Shown here in pieces: positions 36,597 through 45,109 of a DNA stretch of 64,000 nucleotides. Made by a program: the position numbers and the translations under genes. Numbering within the stretch: position 1 is the first letter of the stretch; each line of letters opens with the position of its first letter. Below the pieces are notes generated by a model. The model had not been told where the DNA came from. It did not search any database and saw only the letters and a list, made by a program, of their open reading frames with translations. Source of the stretch: Gammaproteobacteria bacterium 39-13 (GTDB lineage Bacteria > Pseudomonadota > Gammaproteobacteria > Berkiellales > Berkiellaceae); NCBI GenBank assembly GCA_001898235.1, contig MKTN01000071.1, positions 39,907 to 103,906 of the forward strand, written 5' to 3'.

Positions 36597-37955
36597 CTAT
36601 AAAAGACGCAACAAATCATTATAAAATGCAACTGTCATCAAAAAGATAAGCAGCATTAGCCCTATCTTAAAGCCATAAATTTGGATCCGCTCAGGCACAG
36701 GCTTACCGGTAATCGCTTCAATAACGTAATAAAGTAAATGCCCCCCATCCAGGATAGGAATGGGTAATAAATTCAATACCCCTAGGCTGATACTAATGAG
36801 GGCTAAAAAGCCAAGATAATACTGCACCCCAACAACCATAGAGGCTCCAGCGCCTTGAGCAATAGTAATAGGGCCGCTTAATGTTCTAAGCCCCAATTCA
36901 CCAACAATCATTTTCCCAATCAATCTAAAACTGATGGCAATATATTCTTGAGTCTTACGCACTGCCGCAAAAAAAGCATCCACAGGCCCTAATCGTTCTC
37001 GACGAATGAGCTCCTCTGGCATTTTAACCGTTTTAACCACAAGACCGGCAAAACCGACAATTTCACCATTAGCGCTTTCTTCTGCTCGAGGTGTAATGCT
37101 AATCTCTTTAATTTCTTCATGCCGTTTAATCGTCAAAACTAAAGGTCGATCAATACTTTTTATGACAACATCCGTAAAACCTTTCCAGTCATTAATCGAT
37201 TTGCCATTAACACCAATAATGACATCTTCAGGCTGTATTCCTGCTTTGCTGGCAGGTTCACCTGGCATTACTTCATAAATAACAGGTGGGATTGGAGGAT
37301 GATAAGATTCTATCCCTAAGCCACGTAATAAATCGGGCCGTTCTCCTTTGAGTTTCCAATCACTAAGATCCAAATGATACGTTTTAATGCTGCCATCTTT
37401 TTGTTTTGCCTGGATCTCCAGTGTGTCTTTATCGCCTATGCGCCCCATCAACTGCTTAACAATTTGTTGCCAAGTGGATGTAGGCTGATGATCAACACTG
37501 ACAATTTCTTCGCCAACCACCAATCCGGCTTTAGCTGCAATTGAGCCTGGTGTCACATCTCCAATTTGAGGGACCCAACCAGAGATCCCAATCATAAACA
37601 TCAGCCAATAGGCAAAAACAGCAAAAATAAAATTAAAAAAGGGTCCAGCAAAGACGATTGTTATTCGTGCCCAAACTGATTTTCGATTGAAAGCGCGGCT
37701 TTTTTCATTTTCTACAACAGGTGCTTCGCGCTCATCCAGCATTTTGACATAGCCACCCAAAGGGATGGCAGCAATAACAAATTCTGTTCCCTGCTTGTCT
37801 TTGATAGACCACAAAGGTTTGCCAAATCCTATCGAAAATTTAAGCACTTTCACGCCAAGACGACGCGCCGCCCAAAAATGACCGAATTCATGAAATGTAA
37901 CCAAAATACCAATGGCAATAATAAAGGCGAGAAAAGAGATAAGAAAGGTACTCAT
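36597..37955 (-). CDS. rseP: Regulated intramembrane zinc protease RseP
   Basis: A site-2 protease of the inner membrane that cleaves anti-sigma factor RseA-like substrates and signal-peptide remnants. The 452-residue product has the HEFGH zinc motif in the first membrane helix (about residue 22), two PDZ domains (about 115-310), and the NLLPIPILDGGH motif near residue 395. It is one base downstream of dxr and is probably translated from the same mRNA. Confidence 0.97.
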   Translation of the reverse strand: MSTFLISFLAFIIAIGILVTFHEFGHFWAARRLGVKVLKFSIGFGKPLWSIKDKQGTEFVIAAIPLGGYVKMLDEREAPVVENEKSRAFNRKSVWARITIVFAGPFFNFIFAVFAYWLMFMIGISGWVPQIGDVTPGSIAAKAGLVVGEEIVSVDHQPTSTWQQIVKQLMGRIGDKDTLEIQAKQKDGSIKTYHLDLSDWKLKGERPDLLRGLGIESYHPPIPPVIYEVMPGEPASKAGIQPEDVIIGVNGKSINDWKGFTDVVIKSIDRPLVLTIKRHEEIKEISITPRAEESANGEIVGFAGLVVKTVKMPEELIRRERLGPVDAFFAAVRKTQEYIAISFRLIGKMIVGELGLRTLSGPITIAQGAGASMVVGVQYYLGFLALISISLGVLNLLPIPILDGGHLLYYVIEAITGKPVPERIQIYGFKIGLMLLIFLMTVAFYNDLLRLL

Positions 37956-37956
37956 A

Positions 37957-39150
37957 TTAAACGCTGTAACACCCTGCTTGGACCAGCTTTAGCGCCTGTT
38001 CTCTGGCTAATTTGTCCGCCACAAGGATCTCCTGAAGTGTGGATGCAGATAAATCAAAAAATTTCTGAAGTACTTCCTCTATGATAGTCGGAATACGCGA
38101 AAATCTCATTTCTTTATTTAAAAATGATTGCACAGCAACTTCATTGCTGGCATTTAGCACAGCCGTGGCTGCATTACCTAAAGAAAGTGCTTCATAAGCT
38201 AATGGCAAACATCTGAATTTTTCTGTATCAGGCGTCAAAAAAGTTAATTGTCCAATCTCTGTTAATGAAAGTCGCTTGGCTCCGGAAGGCAAACGCGATG
38301 GCCAAGCTAGACAATGGGTAATAGGGATCCGCATATCAGGCGTACCCAATTGTGCTAAAAAAGACCCATCTACATACTCTACCAAAGAATGAATAATGCT
38401 CTGCGGATGAACAATCACTTCAACTTCTTCAGAAGATAGTTGAAATAATTTGCAAGCCTCAATGACTTCTAATCCCTTATTCATTAAGGTCGCGCAGTCC
38501 ACTGTAATTTTTTTGCCCATTTTCCAATTAGGATGCTGGCACGCCATTTCAGGAGTAACTTCTGAAAGCGTTTGATCGTTGGCATGTAAAAAAGGCCCAC
38601 CAGAGGCGGTAAGAATTAACCGACGAACGCCATCTGGACGCCTTCCAGTAATATAGGCATCCGGCATACATTGAAATAATGCATTATGTTCGCTATCAAC
38701 AGGCAATAATATCGCACCAGATTCTTTTGCCCTAGAAACAAGCAAGTCACCTGCCATCACAAGCGCTTCTTTATTTGCAATAAGTACTTGTTTTCCAGCT
38801 TCTACAGCGCTCAGTGTTGATAAAAGTCCTGCAGAACCAACAATTGCTGCAACAACTTTAGTTACACTTTCAAGCTCGGCAATAAAACAAAGGCCTTCTT
38901 CTCCAGATAAAACTTGTGTGTCTAACCCTTGTGTTTCTATGCGTGTTTTTAAACGCAACGCTGCATTGGGCTCTGCCATCGCAGCAAATGCAGGCTTAAA
39001 ATAACAACATTGCTCAAATAATAAATCGACAGAGCTATAAGCACTTAGAGCCATCACCTCAAATTTATCAGGATGTTGCCCTATCACATTAAGCGTGTTC
39101 TGCCCAATCGATCCTGTTGAGCCTAAAATAGTAATTCCACACTTTTTCAT
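37957..39150 (-). CDS. dxr: 1-deoxy-D-xylulose 5-phosphate reductoisomerase
   Basis: The second enzyme of the MEP isoprenoid pathway, NADPH- and Mn-dependent. The N terminus is ITILGSTGSIGQNTL (Rossmann), and the substrate and metal-binding segments LLPVDSEHNALFQC and LTASGGPF are visible. The ATG at 39150 overlaps the cdsA stop (TAATG) and has a GAGGG site, giving 397 residues (E. coli 398). Confidence 0.97.
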   Translation of the reverse strand: MKKCGITILGSTGSIGQNTLNVIGQHPDKFEVMALSAYSSVDLLFEQCCYFKPAFAAMAEPNAALRLKTRIETQGLDTQVLSGEEGLCFIAELESVTKVVAAIVGSAGLLSTLSAVEAGKQVLIANKEALVMAGDLLVSRAKESGAILLPVDSEHNALFQCMPDAYITGRRPDGVRRLILTASGGPFLHANDQTLSEVTPEMACQHPNWKMGKKITVDCATLMNKGLEVIEACKLFQLSSEEVEVIVHPQSIIHSLVEYVDGSFLAQLGTPDMRIPITHCLAWPSRLPSGAKRLSLTEIGQLTFLTPDTEKFRCLPLAYEALSLGNAATAVLNASNEVAVQSFLNKEMRFSRIPTIIEEVLQKFFDLSASTLQEILVADKLAREQALKLVQAGCYSV

Positions 39151-39989
39151 TACGCCCTCGATAACCACACAAGGCATAAAGCATAAAAGGGCAGTGCTGC
39201 AATAAGGCTATCTGTTCTATCTAAAATGCCACCGTGCCCCGGTAGAATATTTCCACTATCCTTCACTCCAGAAATCCGCTTAATTAAGCTTTCAAAGAGA
39301 TCTCCAAAAATAGCGAGCAAAATAGTAATGAAAGAAATTGATAACCAGGCAGGCAATTCCCCTGCTAGCAACAATGGCTTTATCGCATTGAAGCGAGGAG
39401 ATTGGATGAGCATAAATGCGACACCTGCAACCCCTAATGCACCTATCAACCCTCCCCAAAAACCAGCCAAGGTCTTTTTAGGGCTAACAAGCGGCGCCAA
39501 GGGAAGACGTCCCCATTTTCTACCAATAAAATAAGCAAAAGTATCAGAGGACCACACCAATAAAAATAATAGAATGATCCATCCAGGGCCAAATGGTAAG
39601 CGATGCACAGCATATAAGCCGTAACATGCTATTGTTAGGGTTAGCAGACCAATTATGGCTTTGCTGCCATTATTTTTTAGCAGAAAAGGAGCTCCCCCCT
39701 CATAAGATAAGACCCAATAACAAGGCATTAACCAAAATAAACTTCCTAACAGCAACACGCTGATGCTATCTACCCAGCAAAGTAATCCAAATATCAGCAA
39801 AAAGCATATCGCATAAATACCTTTTGTCACTTTCGTTTTAAAATGACAAAGGTTTGCCCACTCCCAGGCACCTAATGAGAAAAAAATTGCTGCCAATACC
39901 CCAAAATGCTTGGATTGAAGGCCTATAACAGCCCAAAGCACTAGAGGGATAAGGCATAATGCCGTTAATACACGCCATATCAGCATCAT
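39150..39989 (-). CDS. cdsA: Phosphatidate cytidylyltransferase
   Basis: Makes CDP-diacylglycerol from phosphatidate and CTP for phospholipid synthesis. The 279-residue protein has about eight membrane helices and the family signature near the C terminus (SLIKRISGVKDSGNILPGHG then GILDRTDS). It starts directly after uppS and overlaps dxr. Confidence 0.96.
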   Translation of the reverse strand: MMLIWRVLTALCLIPLVLWAVIGLQSKHFGVLAAIFFSLGAWEWANLCHFKTKVTKGIYAICFLLIFGLLCWVDSISVLLLGSLFWLMPCYWVLSYEGGAPFLLKNNGSKAIIGLLTLTIACYGLYAVHRLPFGPGWIILLFLLVWSSDTFAYFIGRKWGRLPLAPLVSPKKTLAGFWGGLIGALGVAGVAFMLIQSPRFNAIKPLLLAGELPAWLSISFITILLAIFGDLFESLIKRISGVKDSGNILPGHGGILDRTDSLIAALPFYALCLVWLSRA

Positions 39990-40748
39990 TTATCCTAGCT
40001 GTTCACCAGTTAATCCAAAGCGTCTTTCACGAGAAGCATAATCGTTTAATGCCACATCAAGTTCATCAGAATTAAAATCAGGCCACAATATTGGGGTAAA
40101 ATAAAGCTCTGTATAAGCCAGTTCCCACAGCATAAAATTACTGAGTCTTTGTACGCCGCCTGTTCGAATAAATAAATCTGGCTCTGGCAACCCGTATAGC
40201 GACATTTCTTTATTTAGCATTTCTTCCGTAAAAGTTTGCTGAAGTAATTTTTCTTGCTGGGTTGAAATAAGTTTGCGAAACGCATTTATCATATCCCACC
40301 GGCCACTATAATTAACGGCAATATTCAAAACCAAACTGGTATTGGATGCCGTTAAATTTTCAGCATCAAGAATTGCTGCATTCAGTGCGCGATTGAAAAT
40401 GCTTCTATCACCTATCACTCTGAGTTGAATATTGTTTTCATGCAGCTTTGCAATATCTTTTCGTAAAACCAAAAAGAAAATACGGAATAAATTTCTTACT
40501 TCTTTAGCGGGACGCTTCCAATTTTCAACACCAAAAGCAAATAAAGTTAACGCTTTAATTCCTCTTTTTTGACAAGAAGCAATCACATCTCGAGCCACTT
40601 CCACACCACGAAGATGCCCTTTCGTACGGGTAAATCCGCGTGCTTTGGCCCAACGGCCATTACCATCCATGATAATGGCAATGTGTTTGGGAATGTTATT
40701 GGGATCGGCTTTTAATCCGGGATGATCCACATACTTAAAACTTTCCAC
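39990..40748 (-). CDS. uppS: Undecaprenyl diphosphate synthase
   Basis: Cis-prenyltransferase making the C55 lipid carrier for peptidoglycan and O-antigen. The 252-residue product has HIAIIMDGNGRWAKARG (catalytic Asp) and DLFIRTGGVQRLSNFMLW, both standard. It lies between frr and cdsA, with cdsA beginning at the next base. Confidence 0.97.
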   Translation of the reverse strand: MESFKYVDHPGLKADPNNIPKHIAIIMDGNGRWAKARGFTRTKGHLRGVEVARDVIASCQKRGIKALTLFAFGVENWKRPAKEVRNLFRIFFLVLRKDIAKLHENNIQLRVIGDRSIFNRALNAAILDAENLTASNTSLVLNIAVNYSGRWDMINAFRKLISTQQEKLLQQTFTEEMLNKEMSLYGLPEPDLFIRTGGVQRLSNFMLWELAYTELYFTPILWPDFNSDELDVALNDYASRERRFGLTGEQLG

Positions 40749-40755
40749 TAGCGCT

Positions 40756-41313
40756 TTAGATCTCCATTAAATCTTTTTCTCGACGAGCAAGAATTTCATC
40801 GATCTGATGAATATAGCTATCTGTTAGCTTCTGCATCATTTCTTCTGCTTTTCTTTGCTCATCTTCGCTAATGGATTTATCTTTAAGTAAATCTTTAATA
40901 TGCTGATTGCTATCACGTCGAATGTTACGCACAGCAACCTTGGCATTTTCCCCTTCGGCTTTCACTTTTTTAATCAATTCCTTTCGTCTTTCTTCGCTCA
41001 AAGGAGGCAAAGGAACGCGGATAACATCGCCAGACGTAGCAGGATTTAAGCCAAGATCAGCGGATCTAATCGCTTTTTCAATATCAGGAACCATTTTCTT
41101 TTCCCAAGGTTTAACTGTTAGCATTAATGCACTTTCCACACCAATGCTTGCGACTTGGGTTAAAGGAGTGGGATTACCATAATAAACAACGATTACTCCT
41201 TCTAAAAGGCTGGGATGGGCTCTACCGGCACGTAACTTTGCAAGTTCATCTTCTAATGCCCGTATACTTTTGGCCATTCTTTCCTTAGCGTCTTTTTGAA
41301 TATCATTAATCAT
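40756..41313 (-). CDS. frr: Ribosome recycling factor
   Basis: Splits post-termination ribosomes with EF-G. The 185-residue protein is of normal length, with [28 protein letters not shown] and [15 protein letters not shown]. Its start overlaps the pyrH stop by eight bases. Confidence 0.97.
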   Translation of the reverse strand: MINDIQKDAKERMAKSIRALEDELAKLRAGRAHPSLLEGVIVVYYGNPTPLTQVASIGVESALMLTVKPWEKKMVPDIEKAIRSADLGLNPATSGDVIRVPLPPLSEERRKELIKKVKAEGENAKVAVRNIRRDSNQHIKDLLKDKSISEDEQRKAEEMMQKLTDSYIHQIDEILARREKDLMEI

Positions 41314-42040
41314 ATGCCTTCCCCTTCTCCACTAAAGTGCCTTCACTCTCTCCAGTGACAACACGCAATAATGCATTTGGCTTATTAATATTAAAAACCC
41401 GGATAGCCATATTGTGATCACGACATTGACAAAAAGCAGACAAATCCATCACCCCCAACTCTTTCTCTAAGGCATCAGCATAAGTAATGCGCTCATAGAG
41501 CATTGCCATCGGGTTTAATGCAGGATCAGCCGAATATACGCCATCTACATTAGTGGCTTTGAGCAAAATTTCCGACTCAGTTTCAATAGCACGTAAGCTT
41601 GCAGCAGAATCTGTTGTCACTAGCGGATTTCCGGTTCCTGCTGCAAATATGACTACGCGTTTACGCTGCAAATGATGAATGGCTTTTCTTCTATCGTAAT
41701 GGTCAACAAACCCACTCATCGGCAAAGCAGACATAATTCGAGTAGAGAATCCCGCTCTTTCCAATGCATCACGCATTGCAATCGCGTTCATTACTGTCGC
41801 TAGCATACCCATTTGATCGCCGGAAATTCGACCTAATCCGGCTTTAGAGAGGGACTTTCCACGAAAAAGATTGCCCCCTCCGATAACCATCCCTACTTCA
41901 ACGCCAAGTCCCACAAGCTCGCCGACCTCTTGGGCAATCCTATCTAAAACTTTAGGATCAATCCCAAAGGACTCATCCCCCATGAGGGCTTCGCCGCTAA
42001 GCTTGAGTAAAATACGTTTGTAAATAGGGCTTCGGCTCAT
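41306..42040 (-). CDS. pyrH: UMP kinase
   Basis: Phosphorylates UMP to UDP with ATP; amino-acid-kinase fold, hexameric. The 244 residues include [31 protein letters not shown] and [16 protein letters not shown]. It overlaps tsf by four bases and frr by eight. Confidence 0.97.
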   Translation of the reverse strand: MSRSPIYKRILLKLSGEALMGDESFGIDPKVLDRIAQEVGELVGLGVEVGMVIGGGNLFRGKSLSKAGLGRISGDQMGMLATVMNAIAMRDALERAGFSTRIMSALPMSGFVDHYDRRKAIHHLQRKRVVIFAAGTGNPLVTTDSAASLRAIETESEILLKATNVDGVYSADPALNPMAMLYERITYADALEKELGVMDLSAFCQCRDHNMAIRVFNINKPNALLRVVTGESEGTLVEKGKAYD

Positions 42041-42924
42041 GATTTGCTCCCACGCGCCTGTGCCATAACCTCTTCTTCAAAACTCTTTTTAATCACTTCA
42101 ATCCCTTCACCAACTTCCATACGAATCATGGAAACCACTTTGGCATTAGCGGATTTTAACAATGCCCCAACAGATTGATCGGGATCTTTAAAGAAACCTT
42201 GGCCAAGCAAACATATTTCATTCAAATGCTTTTGAACTTGACCTTGAACAATTTTCTCTAAAATGTTTTCTGGCTTGCCGCTTTGTTTTGCTCGTTCCAT
42301 CGCAATTTCTTTTTCTTTCGCAACAACATTTTCTGGCACTTCATCAGCAGAAACATATTGAGGTTTCATAGCAGCAATATGCATCGCTAAATCTTTTGCT
42401 AATGCATCATCGCCACCTTCAACCAACACCAACACACCTATACGAAAATTATGGATGTAAGATCCAATGCGTTGTGAAGGTGATGCAGTTACTGCGTTGA
42501 ACCGTCTTACTTGAATATTTTCACCCAATCGTGAAATTAACGCTTTTCTAGCATCTTCTACAGAAATGCCAGCATCGAAAGAGTGATTAAGCAATGCATC
42601 GATATCGGCAGGTTTAGCCTGTAATGCAATATTTGCCACTTTCTCACAAAATTGAACAAAGCTTTCATCTCTGCCCACAAAATCTGTTTCACAGTTAATT
42701 TCAACAACAACAGCACCATTTGCCGCGCTTGCAATAGCAATTCGTCCTTCAGCTGCTGTTCTAGAAGCGGATTTCGCTGCTTTCTTATGCCCTGATTTAG
42801 CAATAATATCTTCAGCTTCTTGCATATCACCATTGGCTTCTACCAATGCTTTTTTGCATTCCATCATGCCCGCACCTGTACGTTCACGAAGTTCTTTTAC
42901 CATTGCTGCTGTAATGTCTGCCAT
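42037..42924 (-). CDS. tsf: Elongation factor Ts
   Basis: Nucleotide exchange factor for EF-Tu. The 295-residue product begins [20 protein letters not shown] and has the [10 protein letters not shown] motif of the core domain. The 243 bases between it and rpsB carry dispersed repeat copy B, unlike the short spacer usual in this pair. Confidence 0.97.
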   Translation of the reverse strand: MADITAAMVKELRERTGAGMMECKKALVEANGDMQEAEDIIAKSGHKKAAKSASRTAAEGRIAIASAANGAVVVEINCETDFVGRDESFVQFCEKVANIALQAKPADIDALLNHSFDAGISVEDARKALISRLGENIQVRRFNAVTASPSQRIGSYIHNFRIGVLVLVEGGDDALAKDLAMHIAAMKPQYVSADEVPENVVAKEKEIAMERAKQSGKPENILEKIVQGQVQKHLNEICLLGQGFFKDPDQSVGALLKSANAKVVSMIRMEVGEGIEVIKKSFEEEVMAQARGSKS

Positions 42925-42981
42925 AAAATCCCCTATCTACACAAAAATAAGGGGGCCTAGCCCCCTCTTTGCTCGATCTAT

Positions 42982-43165
42982 CTTGCTTTTAAGCTCCCGC
43001 CTACGCTATTACTTCGGCGTGGCTGATATTTAGCCTTGCCGTAGCTTTAGCGAAGGCAGGTTGTTGGCCGCATGCTTCGCAACAATCATGTATTTTGCAT
43101 ACACTCCTGTTGCTCATCATTTGCCGTCTCGCCTAAAATCAAACAAGATCGTGCACATGTCTCTT
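42982..43165 (+). repeat. Dispersed intergenic repeat, copy B
   Basis: About 185 bases aligning with copy A (35590-35785) along the whole length and with copy C (1925-2145) at both ends. It contains an imperfect hairpin, CTTGCCGTAGC facing GCGAAGGCAGG. It fills the rpsB-tsf spacer and must be transcribed on the minus strand if the two genes are in one mRNA. Confidence 0.7.
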
Positions 43166-43167
43166 CT

Positions 43168-43905
43168 TTAACCCTCGTCACTTTCCAATTCAACATACTC
43201 CCCTTCTTCTTGCATGGGTTGCATGTTGCTTTTAGCGTCAAGAATCACATCTGCCATACTGGAAACATATAATTCGATTGCACGGATAGCGTCGTCGTTT
43301 CCAGGAATAACATAATCAATCCCATGTGGATTATTGTTAGTATCGACTACACCAACAACTGGGATCCTGAGGTTATTTGCTTCAGCCACAGCAATCTTTT
43401 CATGGCCGACATCGATGATAAAAAGTGCATCAGGCAAGCTGCCCATGTTTTTGATACCGCCTAAACTGCGTTCCAACTTTTGTAATTCTCGGTCACGCAT
43501 CAATGCTTCTTTCTTCACCAATTTTTCAAACGTGCCATCATCTCTCATCGCTTCAAGTTCTTGTAAGCGTTTGATCGATTGCTTTACAGTTTTAAAGTTA
43601 GTGAGCATACCACCAAGCCAGCGGTAATTTACAAACGGCATACCACAACGCTCAGCTTGTTCTTTAATAATTTTGCTTGCGCTGGTTTTAGTTCCAACGA
43701 ATAAAATTTTTCCGTTTCGTGCAGCAACGCGTTTAATAAAGCTCAACGCGTCATGAAACATTGGATAGGTTTTATCCAAGTTAATGATATGGATTTTATT
43801 TCGAGCCGCAAAAATGTAAGGTTTCATTTTGGGATCCCAAAAACGGGTTTGGTGACCAAAGTGAACACCTGATTCCAACATTTTACGCATAGTAACGTTA
43901 GACAT
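43168..43905 (-). CDS. rpsB: 30S ribosomal protein S2
   Basis: Small-subunit protein S2, 245 residues, starting [19 protein letters not shown] with later [13 protein letters not shown] and [23 protein letters not shown] 43905 is preferred over the ATG four codons upstream because GGAG lies six bases before it. It is the first gene of the cluster, divergent from map. Confidence 0.97.
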   Translation of the reverse strand: MSNVTMRKMLESGVHFGHQTRFWDPKMKPYIFAARNKIHIINLDKTYPMFHDALSFIKRVAARNGKILFVGTKTSASKIIKEQAERCGMPFVNYRWLGGMLTNFKTVKQSIKRLQELEAMRDDGTFEKLVKKEALMRDRELQKLERSLGGIKNMGSLPDALFIIDVGHEKIAVAEANNLRIPVVGVVDTNNNPHGIDYVIPGNDDAIRAIELYVSSMADVILDAKSNMQPMQEEGEYVELESDEG

Positions 43906-44335
43906 ATTTTTCTCCATAGGGTTAGGCCTCCATGTGCCCCATTACCCAACCATGATTCGCTCAGCGCATTTTGTTTTAGACGCCTTTGGCGCAGAAAAAC
44001 TAAACCGCTAGGAGTGATATCAAAGCACCCAGGATAATGTGCCGACACATGTGTGATATCATATTATAAAACTAACTAAAAAAGATATGCGGATTTGCAC
44101 ACCTTTGGCGCCGTTTTATACCATATATGGCGCTTTAAATAAAGCGAATGAACTGCCTATGTCAATAAGTCATCAGTAAACTTGAGTTTCTAGGCCTTTG
44201 GCATCCACCAACATGGTCGACGGGACGAGTCTTGCCTTATATACTTTGGGATCAGAGAAAGTGGGTTTAGGACCACCAAAAGCTGCCTCTTAAGCTGTAA
44301 ACTTTAAAGATTTAGAAAGCAACCGGAATATTAAA
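43906..44335. promoter_or_regulatory. Divergent rpsB / map intergenic region with rpsB leader
   Basis: A 430-base gap holding promoters for both genes. On the minus strand the last 60 bases before rpsB contain GGTTGGG and CCTAACCC, which can pair; this is where the S2-binding leader of enterobacteria (t44/rpsB leader) lies, so autoregulation by S2 is possible. Around 43960-43995 there is a short piece resembling the end of the dispersed repeat (GGCGTCTAAAAC on the minus strand). Nothing else was recognised. Confidence 0.4.
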
Positions 44336-45109
44336 ATGACAGTATCAATCAAAACACAAGAAGAAATCGAAAAAATGCGGGTTGCCGGGCGTCTAGCGGC
44401 GGAAGTCTTAGAAATGATTGAACCGCATGTAAAGATTGGCGTATCAACAGATGAATTAAATGAAATTTGCCACGATTATATCGTCAATGTGCAAAAAGCA
44501 ATCCCTGCGCCCTTAAACTACAAGGGCTTCCCTAAATCCATCTGTACTTCTGTTAATCATGTGATATGCCACGGGATCCCAAACGAAAAGCGCCTGAAAG
44601 ACGGTGACATTATTAATATCGACGTGACGGTCATTCAAGATGACTATCATGGAGACACAAGCAAAATGTTTACAGTGGGTACTCCTTCTGTTCAGGCGAC
44701 AAGGCTAATTAAGGTAACACGCGAATGTATGTTGCTTGGTATTGAGCAAGTAAAACCTGGCAATACCTTAGGCGATATCGGTGCAGTGATTGAAAAACAT
44801 GCCCATGCTCATCATTACTCAGTTGTAAGAGAATATTGCGGTCACGGAATTGGAAGGATCTTTCATGAAGAACCTCAAGTGCTGCATTACGGCAAAGCCA
44901 AAACAGGGCTAGAAATGGTACCAGGTATGATTTTTACGATTGAACCTATGATAAACGCAGGTAAACGCCATACCAAATTATTACCAGATAAGTGGACTGT
45001 CGTTACTAAAGATCATAGTCTTTCCGCCCAATGGGAACACACTATTTTAGTGACAGAAAATGGACATGAAGTGCTCACTGCTCGTAAAGAAGAAACTGAT
45101 CTTCCTTGA
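44336..45109 (+). CDS. map: Methionine aminopeptidase type I
   Basis: Removes N-terminal methionine from nascent proteins. The 257 residues include the metal ligands in INIDVTVIQDDYHGDTS, YCGHGIGRIFHEEPQV and MIFTIEPMI, and an IKTQEEIEKMRVAGRL start. It overlaps glnD by one base (TGATG). Confidence 0.97.
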   Translation: MTVSIKTQEEIEKMRVAGRLAAEVLEMIEPHVKIGVSTDELNEICHDYIVNVQKAIPAPLNYKGFPKSICTSVNHVICHGIPNEKRLKDGDIINIDVTVIQDDYHGDTSKMFTVGTPSVQATRLIKVTRECMLLGIEQVKPGNTLGDIGAVIEKHAHAHHYSVVREYCGHGIGRIFHEEPQVLHYGKAKTGLEMVPGMIFTIEPMINAGKRHTKLLPDKWTVVTKDHSLSAQWEHTILVTENGHEVLTARKEETDLP

